Assembly: GCA_030248215.1 (NCBI GenBank)
Contig: JASANG010000546.1
Coordinates: forward strand, 186,001 to 250,000
DNA: 64,000 bases
Source: Enoplolaimus lenunculus
Lineage: Eukaryota > Nematoda > Enoplea > Enoplida > Thoracostomopsidae
Direction of reading: 5' to 3'
Of this stretch, positions 22,901-35,340 are shown in pieces. The translations under genes and the position numbers were made by a program. The notes beneath the pieces were generated by a model, which had not been told where the DNA came from, did no database searches, and worked only from the letters and a program-made list of their open reading frames with translations. Each line of letters begins with the position of its first letter. Within the stretch, counting starts at the first letter, position 1.

Positions 22901-25149
22901 TGGCAAGTACTTGATTTGCAACCACAGTACCGTTTGTTTGATGTTTTATTTTGTGCTCCAAAAATATTAAATTTGTGGGACCGGGCCGAGGACAATGGGC
23001 CCGGGCCCTAAAAAACCGGGCCGGAATCTAACCCTGACTACGGCAAATTACAATTGAAAGGTGTATAACGTAACACTCACCCCTGATTGAACGAGAGGGT
23101 CGTTCTGCGGCAGCAGAAGAACAATATTCGTCTAAACCTGGCAATACCGTTTCGCCTGATGTAGATCGATATATGTTGATGATGTGCTATGTGACTGGCT
23201 GGCTAAGTACTATTTACATATGTTGCCTAGTCATATAACTTTCCATTCACTAGGCGACAATACGCTCTATGTAGAAGACACTTTTGTCGCCTATGTAGTT
23301 AATGTGTTAAAGGAGTCCCTGCTTCGGTAAGCAGCACTCAACGGGAGTTGAAGCCGAAGGTTTAAGTACCGTGCAATTTTTTGCCGGACGAACTGGAAGC
23401 AAATTGTATTTAGTGATAACCGAAAAAATGTTTCGTTTCAACTTTATACTTTAAAGTTATAAATTTTCACTTTTAGGTATGTGCAGAAAATTTTTTGTTT
23501 TGAAATGAAAATAAAGTTTAAAACAATCTTACAAACTGTATACACATTAGATGCATCATATTAATGAACTCTCGTTAACTGATTCTGGCAGAGCCCATTG
23601 CAACATCCACTGGCGAGTAGCTAAAACAGTTTAGCATCGCGGTCACCAACCTTTAACAATGTACGTTTGTATCCATATTAGTATTGCTGATACGAAAGTG
23701 TCTAAAACGCCGCGAATGCCTGAATCATATTTTAAGCCTTGTTGCATTAGCCAAATAACTTTTGAGATATACGCGACTTAAAAAACAAATTTCTATTGCA
23801 CGGGTTCTATACATAAACTTTGTGTATACAGTAAGATTACGCTAAAGTCACAATTCCTTACAATTTGTTGTCTGCTATAAACAGTTAGGCAATCTACAAG
23901 TGCCACTTGATCTTTCTTTCTCATGAAGGTGTAAACCGAAAATTTGTTCCGGTAAAAATTAATGTCTGTTTTCATTGTAGAAACACCGGCCAATTCGTTT
24001 TAAGCTCATATTTAGTCCTAAATCACATTAAATTGCACAGTTTTTCCCCACGCAAGGCTGCCAACGTTCGATTTATAAACAAAAACGACAAAAATTTACT
24101 AAAACTTTAAAAAATTTTGTTGAATGCACTTTCATTTTTTAAATTTTAAAGCGCGAAGCGAATTGATGAATACCCCAATTAAATTACATGAAAATTAAAA
24201 CATATTAGAAACTAAGTGAAGTATTTGTGGAATTGGTTATTGAATGTGACTATTTCGTATATATTTATGTTATTTGTTTGTGTGTTACAGAAGTAAATCT
24301 TTCATAATAGCTCGAAGCAAATAAAACGCATTGCAATCTTTTGTGAACCGTTTGGCCCAATTCTAGTCATTCACACACACAACGGTTGACATCAGTTGCG
24401 TCACTGTGAATTTATTAAATATTTATATTTTTACTCAACACTTATATTGTTTGGTCTGGAAACCATAAAAGCAAAAACACAAACCGGTTATTTCAGTATA
24501 AACGCATCACTTGCAGAAACCTGAGGCATATTCGAGCGAGAGAGATCGAGAGCTTGAGACAGAGAGAGACAGCAAGAGAGTGACGGGTTGAAAGTTGTTT
24601 TTCATCTACGCAGAGTCCTTGGTTTTCTCTTTGTACGTATATTGTACAAACTGAAAACTGGCAGTTGTTTATCGGTTTATACTATAACATATACGTCAAT
24701 TCCCTCCCGGTTTATGTGTATAATTTGGCTTAATGTTGTGTTTAATACGTTTTAGAATTGAATATTCTAGAGCAAATTGTATAAAATGTAAATTTATGAT
24801 AGTGAACCTATGTTTTTTAGTATAAGTTATTTTTGTACCTTTTATAGCACATTCGTTCGTTGACGTTGACTTCTATAGCATATGGCTTTGAAACATTGTT
24901 GTGATCCTGATCTAAACCAGACACTGGGCATTTGTTTACTTTTTAACGTTTGCTCCACCGCATAAGCGCATGGAAACGAGGAGATAAGTGATGTATATAT
25001 TTCCCTCGAAATTGCTAAGAGACAAGTAAATTAAAAGTACGTTTAGCAGGTTTTAGAATAGCAATAACGTGGATTTTAGAGCTAAATTAAATATTTTACT
25101 AGCTACAATGCTTGGTATGAACGTTTTTATGTGAAATCTTTATCGTTCC

Positions 25150-25690
25150 AAAATAAGAAAAAAATTCGTATGTGGCGCTCGGTTCGCAAAAAAAGAAAAG
25201 TGGAAAATTCAGGTGTAGGCTATATAATTCCATTTGATTGCTAGGGAACGTTAGAGATGTACAAGAGGTTTCAAAACCGGGAAAAGTGGAACAGTTAAAC
25301 GTAAGGGTTTTCTTTAGGTCTGGCAGGGCAGGAACAGTTTGGTTGGTTTGTCTGGAAAATTGACATTTGTGGTTCCGTTAGGAAAACGGGGAAAAGCTGA
25401 AAATTCAAGCGAAGATGTGTAATTCCTTTTGATTGGTACAGATGGTTAGATGTGTATGGGAAATTCGGAAAACGGGAAACTATAATATTTGAACGTGTGT
25501 TTTCACGTGGTTTGGTTGCAAAATCTGAAAGCTAGCTTTTATTAGGAAAAGGGCAAAAGTGGAAAATTTAATCGCTTAGGTTTTGCCTAGGTTGTTAGAT
25601 AATATCTGAAACATAGGCTTTGTTTGAAAATAGGAAAAAGGGAAAATTTAAAACGTATAAGTTTTCTCAGTTTGGTAGGAAAATTTGAAG
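25150..25690. repeat. Diverged tandem repeat, about 85-120 bp units
   Basis: The words GGAAAA(C)GGGAAAA, GTGGAAAATT and AGG.TTTGTCT recur five or six times at uneven spacing, with GAAAATT.AA following each. Units are strongly diverged and the period is approximate. Confidence 0.5.
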
Positions 25691-25796
25691 CGTAAGAAAG
25701 TCCCGGGACAACAACAAGAATGAGCGCATAGTACGCAAACCAGCGCTCAAAGCACTCATGCTTACGTATAAATTTTTTGTATACAATAGAGAGAGC

Positions 25797-25945
25797 GTAG
25801 CCAGAGAGATTTCAGGGATCAGCTTGGGACTTTTGTATACTGGAATTTTTACACACAGATTCAGTTTTCACCACAAGAAACTCCGCTTCGAAATTTTTAT
25901 AAAACGTTAGCCTACCTCCTTTCCGAAATCCTGGCTACGCCCAAA
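25797..25945. mobile_element. GTAGCCAGAG/CTGGCTACG inverted-repeat element, copy 1
   Basis: It starts GTAGCCAGAGAG and ends TCCTGGCTACGCC, which are inverted. Inside: CAGATTCAGTTTTCACCAC and TTTTTATAAAACG. The second copy at 26,310-26,480 shares the ends and these internal words. Confidence 0.6.
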
Positions 25946-26309
25946 CCTTTTATTTTAATATAAATACGTCATGGCTAAAACATATTAGGGTTCAGCTAAA
26001 ATAATTAAAATAGGTTTGGACTGTTTTGGCGCTTAAGTATGATAAGAGTTCTTGGTAGGGGAGATTGGGAGCATCAGTCCCTATCCTGATTAGTGTCTTT
26101 TCATATCGCAGGTGGTTCAGTGGGCTTCAATACCCCCCTAAAGCCTAGTTATTGCGGCAGGGCAAACTTTTTCACTGTGGGGTGAAACTACAAAAGTGCC
26201 TAATAAAGTATATATACAAGTGCAGCCCCAATTGTGCTTAGGATCTCTTGAAATCGCAAGGGTTCAAGATGGGGAAGCCTGTTTACGTCCAAATTTATTA
26301 TATACAATA

Positions 26310-26480
26310 AATATGGTCGTAGCCGTGGGGGTTTCAGGTGTCAACCCTATCGTTTTACATTTACATATACAGCGGTTTTTAGACAAGGGTTCAGTTTGCA
26401 TCACAACAAACCTATCATCTTAATTTTTATAGAACGCACATTCCCTCATCCCCTTTCTAAAACTCTGGCTATGCCCAAAG
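26310..26480. mobile_element. GTAGCC/CTGGCTA inverted-repeat element, copy 2
   Basis: It starts GTAGCCGTGGGGG and ends CTCTGGCTATGCCC. It shares GGTTCAGTTTGCATCACAA and TTTTTATAGAACG with copy 1 at 25,797-25,945, and the upstream flanks (TATACAATA) are also alike. Confidence 0.6.
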
Positions 26481-29400
26481 CTAGGGCTCAGGGGGAATTT
26501 TTACCTTTCCCACAAAGCAAAAGTTAACGCCGAAGAATTTTTCTTCATTGGATTCACAGAGAGCTACCGCGCATCTGAACCCCTCTCGGTTCATAACGGC
26601 TTAAGCGGGACGGCTTTCAAATCATTGAATATCTAGGCGTTTCAGTTCTCTACCAAACTCTGAAACGATCAGGCGTGTGAATTTTCCACTCCTACCAACC
26701 AAGGGACACTCTATAAGTTTAAATTTTTTTACCTTTTTCGTTTTTCAACCGAAACCTTTTTTATTGTGGCCGACGCTTTGCGTGACCAACTCTTACTCTA
26801 CTTCCTGATCGGAAGCCTGAATAATATTTTTACTTCTTGTATAGACCGAGGTTCCGTCTTATTTCTGTATCCAAACAGTCCTGCGCATGGAGGTTAATTT
26901 CCTGTAATATATTTTCAAAAGATAAGTTGTAGGGTCATCCTTCAACTTCAGCGTTTGCAAAACAAACTGGCCAAGGCTGTTGATTCTGGAAATTAATAAC
27001 ACTGTTTGCTAAAATTTCTTTATTTTAAAGCGACAAATTGAGCGAGGGTTTACTGTGGTACCTTTAGCTGTTCAACAGGTAATTTCTCATATAAACGTTC
27101 TCTTTTGTGCCAACCTTTTCGTTAATTGCCTGGATATTCTTTTCAGCAAAAACGTTTTTAGTTTTTCAATAATTAGCGTAAGATTTCCCCAAGCACGTAA
27201 TCAAAATATCCATAACTTAGACTGTTATATACTAGACTGTTATATACATCCTTAGATTTTGCAAATATCTTTGTTAGATAACATAAAAGGAAAGGGGTAA
27301 GAAACATTCATGGAATGCATGCATGTCTTAACGCCGACATTACGGCATTCTTTCTATAAAAGTTCCATAATTCACATGCAAACCAACTAAGGCGTTTTAT
27401 TCCTGAGATGTAATAGCTGGGTTTACTTCTGTTACTGAAACTCCTAATCTATTATTCGTCGTAATTTAGATATTGTAGATCTTCGAAGCTAGGTTTGTTG
27501 TCTGAACTTCCACTCTTGAATAAATGCTTCCTTTTATTTATCAGATATTTTTTAAGCCTCGCTTTGGACATCAATGTCTGTGACTGAGGAGCTAGATCAT
27601 TAATAACAGAATAATATAATTGTAATTTAAATTCCTAACCAATTATGGGTCCTTCAGCTAGGTTCAATGGGTCTTACAATAATTGGTCGGAATATACTAA
27701 CGGATGATGAACGAAATAATGCGCGCATAGTTGTACTTGGGACTCGTGTTAAAAACAAAGCTATGACCAGGATCTGGTGAAAACACACATCATGTACTTA
27801 GAAAGCAGGTTTTGTCCGGACTATTCGAAGGGAGTAGCAACAAAATAGAATCCCTAGAGACCAGTGACCAAAAGCAGAAATCTTGCAGCAGCGTAGTTTG
27901 TGAGAAACAATTTGGAATTTCTTTGTGCATAGTTTCTGCTAAAAACATGTACAACAATAGTCCCTTCGTCGGTGTTCCGTTGTAGTGTCAGGACATTATA
28001 CACTGTGTACTGTGGCCGTTAAACTGTAAAGATATGCTGTATGCAGAATACTGCCTAATAACAACAGTTGGAGTTCTTGAATGGTTTTAAACACCTTCTC
28101 CTTGGCCATTTGCTTGATCTTCAACGTCCAGTAATACCATACCTCTTGTGGTTCATGTTACTGTGTTTTCTTCATTAAATGTAAAACTTCAGTACGATTC
28201 CGAACCGCACTTTGCATGAACTTAATTAAAACTTCTTAGTGTTTTCTTTTTTCACTGGAATTCACATAGTTGTACACGCATGGCACATAATTTCTGGATA
28301 GATTGGCCTTTATTTTTTTGGCGTGTTCATCCATTCACTTCGCATGCAACCAAACCGGTTGAAAATTGGATCTGACACGACTTATAAATGAATCCACCTC
28401 ATTCACATAACTCTGAAAAAATTACAATTTTGTCAAACCTACTTTGTTTCCTTTTTTAAATTCTTTATTTGAACAATTAGTTCATTTAAATTTTGAATTG
28501 CAATTTCTAACACTTGAAAATGTTGCTCAATTTGTTGATATGAGAACCCACCTTCCCTCATGGACTGGTTTGTTTAAAGCACTTCGCATTTATGCTTTTA
28601 GTTCCAACTCCGTGTTTTGGATATCCTCAATTTGTTTTTAAACCATTTTCGTTATAGTTATTGTTAAACTTGGGGCAGGACCACTGTAGGGCTGTCAACA
28701 CCTGGGTTATATGGAATAAAACTTATCTATTTTTTCCTTCTCGCACTCTAAATGCACTTGAATTTGTGGGTTTATGAGAAATACGGGGTGGGTGTTAAAT
28801 GGCATATAATTTTTCTTTCCCTAAAACAGATGTATTCAGTTATTTCACTTCCAGCTGAAATTTAATCATTTGGAAAAGCTTGTACCTAATTGTAGACAGC
28901 TTCCCCTATTCCTGTCATAGTAACATCATGTTGGGTTATCGTAGTAACTTGAAGGGCAAGGCTAGGTCTGGACTTATTAGAAATTGTTTTAGGGTGGTAA
29001 GAAAAAATCTACACCTGATGATTGATTCGACGTACGACCCGAAAGAGCGGGTTTGGCGGAAGCTTTCCTTGTTTTAGTTGCTTTTCCACATTTTGTTTGA
29101 AAGTTTGTAAAACTAATTTAGTGGCTTAGCCATCGATAAAGCAGCAGTTTTCGAGTTGAAGTTTTGCTTTGCATTGAATAGTTTGTAGGTTTTCAGTGCC
29201 TTTGTAAGACCCTAACTGTGTATCGTGTATTCATTGGCAACCTGGCGGGCTGAGATTTATTGTGCTTACAACAGAGTTTGGTTCTTCCGTGATAATACGC
29301 TAGTACATTCCCATAAGGAACTCTAACCAGTTATTATATTTGAAGTCACTCTTGCGGCTTCGGAAGATATTTTGCTGAAAGTTAACCGCTGTATGAAACC

Positions 29401-29861
29401 TAGGATGCTGTTGAATGATTGTAAGCTATGGCGTTTTAGTGATAGAACTAGTGTCATATGTTCGTCTGTGTATTATGAAGTGACGCGTTCTAGGGTTGTT
29501 TCTGCTAGCAGATTTAAAGTGTTGTGAATATCATATAAATTGTATGCGCATGGTGTTTGAATCGGTTTTTAGGGTTTGTGAGAAGTTCGTGATTTCGACT
29601 CAGCCCTGTATCCTGTATCCTTTTATGCAGTTCTTTCCTCGATATAAGCTTATCGCTCTGATTTAGTAAACGCGGCCGGTAATGGTTTATTAACCCACCC
29701 AAATCCCGTACAACACTAAGTAGTACAAGCAAATTACAGATTATGCAATTTAACTTGTAGCCTGATCCGGAATCCTTAAAGCCTATGTCTGAATCTGTTT
29801 TAATCCAGCCACTGGCTTTACCGACACCCACACTTTTACTCCTTTCCAGAATCCGTGCAAC

Positions 29862-30000
29862 TCTAACCCCGTTAGAATTACACCCTGTTAAACCGTGCAC
29901 TCTAACCCCGTTAGAGATACACCAAATTTTCCGACCAATCTAACCCCGTTAGATTTGGCCCAATCCGTTGTAGAATAATAAACCTAACCCTGTTAGATTT
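29862..30000. repeat. Four small palindromes TCTAAC-ccc-GTTAGA in the solo LTR
   Basis: Near-identical inverted repeats lie at 29,862-29,876, 29,901-29,915, 29,938-29,953 and 29,983-29,999 (the last with CTAACCCTGTTAG). They are spaced about 37-45 bp apart. The gypsy 5' LTR lacks this array, so it is specific to this subfamily or copy. Confidence 0.8.
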
Positions 30001-30404
30001 ATTAAACTACTTTTCCCCAGGTTCTCCGGTACAAACACAACTCCTGTTTAACACATGACACCAGTATTTTATACTGGGTAATCCAAGCGCCTTGCGCTAT
30101 TCCGTTTCAACCAGTGCACCGTGGTTTCCTTCACATCCTAAGCCACCGTGACAATACTTAACCGAATTCAATTCAAACCTACTTACCGCTACTCCGTTGA
30201 CACTGCGCTCTGCGTAAAAATATAAGTAAACTATGTGAACTCCGCTCAAAAAGTACAGTAAATTGCACAACCGCTCCACTAGCTCACAAAAATCAAGACT
30301 GATTCCGGTCCCGGCTACCCCATATGCGTCTCGACCTAATTTGCATACCGACCGACACTAGGTCCCGAGCCACTCACCCTGTACGTTCCTTTGCCACAAC
30401 ACAT

Positions 30405-30434
30405 TACAACAACAACAACAACAACAACAACAAT
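30405..30434. repeat. CAA/TTG microsatellite in the solo LTR
   Basis: Ten or so AAC/CAA triplets. The equivalent position in the gypsy 5' LTR (about 13,900) carries a shorter TTG run, so it is an inherited LTR feature that expanded. Confidence 0.8.
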
Positions 30435-33400
30435 ATTAACCAATAACCGAGCACCATATTGGTGCTTACATGGCCTAGCTATGTCCTTTCCAGCAAATAC
30501 GGCCAACCAAATATACAATATTTAACCATCTTCTATGGCCACGCAGGGCTCAGGTAAGTTTACTTTGCGGACACAGCCGCCATAGCATCGATTTTAACAA
30601 TTCTGCGCCTTGTAGCAACGCATAAGCCTAACTTAAGTTCTAAGAGAGACTAGGTGAGCCAGGGACTTCCTTAAGGTGTGGTTTTGATTTAAGGTTTTAT
30701 TTTGTGTTTTCTTTGTTTGAAATAGGTTTAGGAGGGGCAGAGCCACCTACAGGGTTCAAATAACAATCTTTAACTAAGTGATATTAGTTCAACCAAAAGA
30801 ATTTGTAAGGCATAACTTCAGCGTCTTGTCGTACTGGAATCCTACCTGTTTCTTGTTGTAAATTAAGTGGAGGTTGTGTGGCTTCGAAATCATTCGCTGT
30901 CCACAGAAGCAGGAATCATTGTCGCAAAGGTTTCGTACTCTTTGAATTTTTGGGCATTCCTTGAAACAATTGGAATGGCCTCTGATCTTTAACATTTGAG
31001 GTGAAAGTACCTTGTTTAAATTTCTATGAACTGTGTTTTGCGGATTTGTGTTTGTTTGAGTTGGAACCGCTGCTCTAATGGAATTACATTTTGTTTACGT
31101 TTTGACATCTATTTTCAGATTTAGAGTTATTTTAAGCAAATTTATTAGCTTACCTTTTCCAATATGTTACCTGCTATAAACTGGCGTTGTAATTTTTCGG
31201 CACGAACGCGATGTAACTCAAAAGACTTCGTCGTCACCTCAAAGTATAACCTTCTTAAAAGTTGCTTTGTACGTTTCATTATGTTTTGCCTTCTAGCATG
31301 TTAAGGTAGCCAGCCACGTGCCTATTACACAGCAAAGTGATACAGATAGTATACTTTGCTCATATATACCAAGATCATCGATTAGGCAGTCCAGCTGCAA
31401 TTAGCATAAATTTCTCAAACGTAGCCAAAAGAGTTGCAGGCTAGTTTGTGTTTACCTCGCAAAATTTGTTTCGGCGGCTTTTGTTCTTAAAGCGAGTATA
31501 GTACCGGGATTTTGCAAAACCCAGGTTCAATTTTAAACTCTAGCGATCATAGTAAATACTCTAAAAATCAATTTAGTATAGTTTTGATGCGTAAATGCTA
31601 TTGAAGACCCCTATGTTAAAATCTGCCACTAGTTAAAATACACGTTTTTTAAAGGAACCAGTAACAGACAGGAATGTACTGGGGATGAGGATCCTCGTGG
31701 GGTGCGTTGATCAGTTATAAATTGACGTATTTTCTAGAGGCACTATTTGTCTTCAAATATTGATAAAATTCTTCACGGTTTTCTCACTAACACATGTTTA
31801 CGCTTGCCGCTGCTCACTACAACTCAGCCGATGCCCCACTAGGGGTTTAAAAAAGTACATAACATATAGTGATGCGGCAAAGATATTATCTGCAATATTC
31901 TAACATTTCATTTTGCCCTTCTAGTGTTTTCGATCGAAACTTGCAGCTGCAAGTTCTTTCTGTCAAAAAATTGAACCTGAAAACAACAGCTCCAAGTTAT
32001 CACTGCATAAAATTGCACGATTACATGAGGATTTAGCATCTAGGTGGTGTTGAAAATTTCTCCCCATGACATCTCTGCACTAATAGATGACATTATGATA
32101 TCTTTGGCCAATGTTACTTTTGAGGTCGCAACTGTAGAAACCAGAGTGCTAACTCTAAGCCAAAAGCAAAAAGTAAAATGTAAACTCTAAGCGTACTTTT
32201 TTGCAGTCGGACCACAAAATGGAACGGCCCTTAAATTTACATCGGTGGCATGTTTTTGGAAAGGTCTTTTAACGTGAAAAGATTTAAAACATACTTTTAA
32301 AGATTCCATATTTGACACTCTACAGTGGCATGATTTAAACCTAAAAAGAAAGATATGACATTATAAAAATGGTTTTGGAAGATAGTAAAAACAGTGCAGT
32401 GTCAAGTGGCGATTTTGGTTGGCTAATTTTTTAGTACCTTCTGCTTCCCCAGTGCTAACTGGCGTTTGCCCAAAAACGGTCGGATTTTGAAAATTTATGC
32501 ATATTTGATCTTTATACGACCTCCTTAAACTATTTCACACACAATATTGAATTTTTAAAAATTTTGATTTTTTAAGGTTTTAAAAGACATTCGATCACTG
32601 CTAGATCACCAACAATACATGATAATATGACAGCCTTGACAGTCTTCTGCGGTTTGAACAGGCGCCCAGTTAGGTATTAGACAATAAATAAACAACCGTT
32701 AGTCCAATCACAAAACACCATTTCACTCCTTTCTGCAAATTACGTCAAATATATCATTTAAATTGTTGAAATTTTTGACAAATTTTTGGTCCAGAAACAG
32801 ACATTTATGACCACTGTCACAAATAATGAATTTTGTTAAATTAAAATATCGGTATATGAAAGAATTACATGGTTACGACGAAATCTGATCATTTTTCTGT
32901 AAATCATTGTTGGAAGAATAACCGTAAAGACCAAATTATTGTTGGAAGAATATCTGTAAAGACCCAAATTCTGTAGTAATTTTCGGAAGCAAGTTTCAAA
33001 ATTAATAGCAGCCCTTGAAAGGGCTGTTCGAATAATGATGACCGTTGTTTAATTTGTTGCTCGCCGTATACGGGCTCAGGGTCTGAATTCAGACTTTTGT
33101 AGGATGTACACTCGTTTGGAAGTTGTGTATCTAGGCGACCATCTGTTGGTGTCCGTCTTGCACGCCACTCAGCTGGTTTTCTGGTTCTATATTAGCTGTC
33201 TGTTAGAGAAAAACAAGAAACGCGAGCGTTTTGGAACATTTTATGAATTAAACATCAAGAGCATGCAATATAAGCTGTTGAACACCTTTAGAATATCAAT
33301 GCCATAGTTTTTACTCATATTTCAACAGCATCAACTTGATTTCTTCCACTATAAAAACCGCTACTTGGCTGGTCTATCGTGCATGCTAAACATGGTTGTT

Positions 33401-33719
33401 TTAGTCTATACCTGATCTCAGTTACTATTTTTCAATATTCCGTTCTTCGATCAGTCGTAATGCATCAGCATACATCGAGGTTGTGGTGCAGTGCTGTCCT
33501 TAATGTTTCAAAAAACTTGCTATGTGGAACGTTTTATTTTCTGTATGGGTATCAAAAAAATTAGCGTGTACAGTTATGATCATAGTGACAAAACAGGTAC
33601 CAAGCGCACAATTAGTAAGGTAAACCGCGTATAAATCGGTTTTCACTTCTTCCATTATAAAGGTTAAACGTAAAGTGGAGCAATAATTAGTTGATTATGT
33701 GTTAAAAATTGCAGTGAAA

Positions 33720-33880
33720 AAAGAGGGTTTGCAACCTCCATGTCCTCTGTGGAGGCAGAGAAGGGGTATAAACTTTATTTTCAGCATCTTGAAGCTGCAC
33801 AGGGTATAATTGCCATCCCAATGTTAAAATGTCTGTCCAGCCCATCGCCAGAGGTTGCGCGTGGTATCTGTGAAAGAACC
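33720..33880 (+). other. Exon-like patch, unknown
   Basis: It is richer in G+C than its surroundings and open on both strands. The plus-strand reading after a possible acceptor (ATTGCAG at 33,714) gives a globular-looking peptide including SVEAEKGYKLYFQHLEAA and ends near a GTATCT donor-like site. The minus-strand reading is rich in Trp/His/Gln, as antisense frames often are. I do not recognise a family. It could be an exon, or a fragment of an old transposon. Confidence 0.25.
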
Positions 33881-35049
33881 GCAGCTGATGGTCCTTGAAA
33901 AAACTGTTAGGATAAAACTATGTATTTACTCAAACAAGTAAAAAATGTATACTTTGTGCTCCAAACAAAAAATTGAAAGCTTTTCAAATAATTAAAGAAC
34001 GCCTCGCTAAAAGAATTGACCTTTTTTAATAGTTTACATGTATTTTACGTCAAAAATCATTTTACGGCGTTCTTTCACAAGTTGCATAAGTTTGTGTTCT
34101 TGTTCTTACGGTTCATCTATAAATTCTTCAGTAATTCTACAGCGTCGTCTATAAATTAGAACTTCAGCTCCCGCTCGTTTTATTTCAAGACTCAGGCAAG
34201 CCTGCCACTTTCGCGAAATCTTTCCGTGACCGCTTGAAAGTAATACGAAATCGTTTTCTAAATATCGCCTTGTTGATTTCAAATAAATTCATTTTAACAA
34301 ATAGCATTTTCTTTACTATCAAATAAAATTTTTCTGGTAAAATTATTGCAGGTATATTCATGTTTTCTTTTAAGATAACCGCTACCCAGTGGTGGATCCA
34401 GAGAGGAGTTCGGGAAGTTTTCACTGGCTGGCCTTCCTCGGTGAAAAACTTGCGATGGCAAATCATCCATCCGAGTAACAATAAATTTTTAACTAAATTT
34501 GTGGAACATTTGACTAATTTTTACGGAGTGCGTCTAGAAATTCGTTCAGTCAATTATAGTGGGGTCCGCTACAAGAAAGGAAGCTCTCTCTCCCAGAAGC
34601 GTAGCGAAATGCTCTAAACTTGGCATTGAGACTATTGGCCAAAGATTTACAAAGTCATAGCAATTCATTTGACAATATGATAGTTGGTTTTTAGCATTTT
34701 TTATATTGGTTTGTGGCATGGGTTTACCTACTGTGCTCTCCTCAAGCGTTATAGATATCGTGTAATACACAACTGCATAGCATAATTTATCTTGTGTTCC
34801 TCTGCTGCTGTTTCAACCATGGCTTATATTGGCTTTCCAGAATCTAAGGTCATAATGAAATTATGTGTAGATACATGGCCTATTACCGTGGGAAACTTGG
34901 TTAACCAAAAAGTAAAGGAAGCAGCTTTCGTTCTGGATACTGTTTTAGCAAATGCTGTGTAGAAGTTGGTGAGGAATGTGATATTAAAATGCAATTAATA
35001 TTGCAAATTTGCAATACTTTTGTTAAAAATTTTAGTTGAACTAAACGTA

Positions 35050-35185
35050 GTCCAAGCGGTAGTGGTGATATGAACTCGACCGCAAAAGCTGGATTAAACC
35101 GCTTGCAGTTTGCATCGTACCAGTCCGGCAATGGCGAACCGTCTAAGTACCCGCACCGGAAGTCGTTCAGCACTGTTTTCAATCC
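35050..35185 (-). other. Exon-like patch, unknown
   Basis: This patch is compositionally unlike its neighbours. On the minus strand it follows a plausible acceptor (CGTAATTTAG) and reads VLNDFRCGYLDGSPLPDWYD and onward for about 45 codons. The plus strand also has an open frame ending in a stop (SFSTVFNP then TAA). No family is recognised and the strand is uncertain. Confidence 0.25.
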
Positions 35186-35340
35186 CTAAATTACGAAAGT
35201 AGTGCAATTTTATAGCCTTGGTTCGTGTCCTTAAACCTGTTTTAAATTGAAATCGCTCCAAAATTCTTTGAAAACATAAATACTGATTCTGTAGTTTCAA
35301 AACATGGACACCAAGTGCACTAAAATTTTAAGCGGCATAT

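Larger units (their letters stand above)
22901..29571. other. Non-coding stretch between gypsy element and solo LTR
   Basis: No supportable gene. Near 22,980-23,015 is a small GC-rich palindromic patch (GGGCCCGGGCCC). Purine-rich GAGAGA sequence occurs at 24,535-24,585. Diverged tandem repeats (25,150-25,690) and two copies of a GTAGCC-terminus repeat (25,797-25,945 and 26,310-26,480) are listed separately. Confidence 0.5.
29577..30751 (-). mobile_element. Solo LTR related to the gypsy element (1175 bp)
   Basis: On the minus strand it starts TGTAGGTGGCTCTGCC (30,751) and ends CACGAACTTCTCACA (29,577), matching both ends of the LTR at 13,615-14,766, with similarity through the middle (CACACCTTAAGG, GTCTCTCTTA, AAGTTAGGCTTA, a GTT microsatellite, GTCACGGTGGCT). 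It is flanked by a perfect 5-bp duplication, GGGTT at 29,572-29,576 and 30,752-30,756. This is the product expected from LTR-LTR recombination after a complete insertion. The sequence has diverged enough from the other LTR to suggest a sister subfamily. Confidence 0.9.

Noticed and set aside
22901-23400. Envelope gene or 3' LTR after integrase
   Set aside because: No ORF of size and no match to the 13,615-14,766 LTR; the GGGCCC palindrome there is unrelated.
29514-29900. Minus-strand ORF of 128 codons
   Set aside because: It spans the end of the solo LTR and its flank; it is not similar to any protein and crosses the LTR boundary.
34360-34617. 85-codon ORF beginning MFSFKITATQWW
   Set aside because: It contains a GGATCCAG-type MITE fragment; coding potential comes from the repeat.
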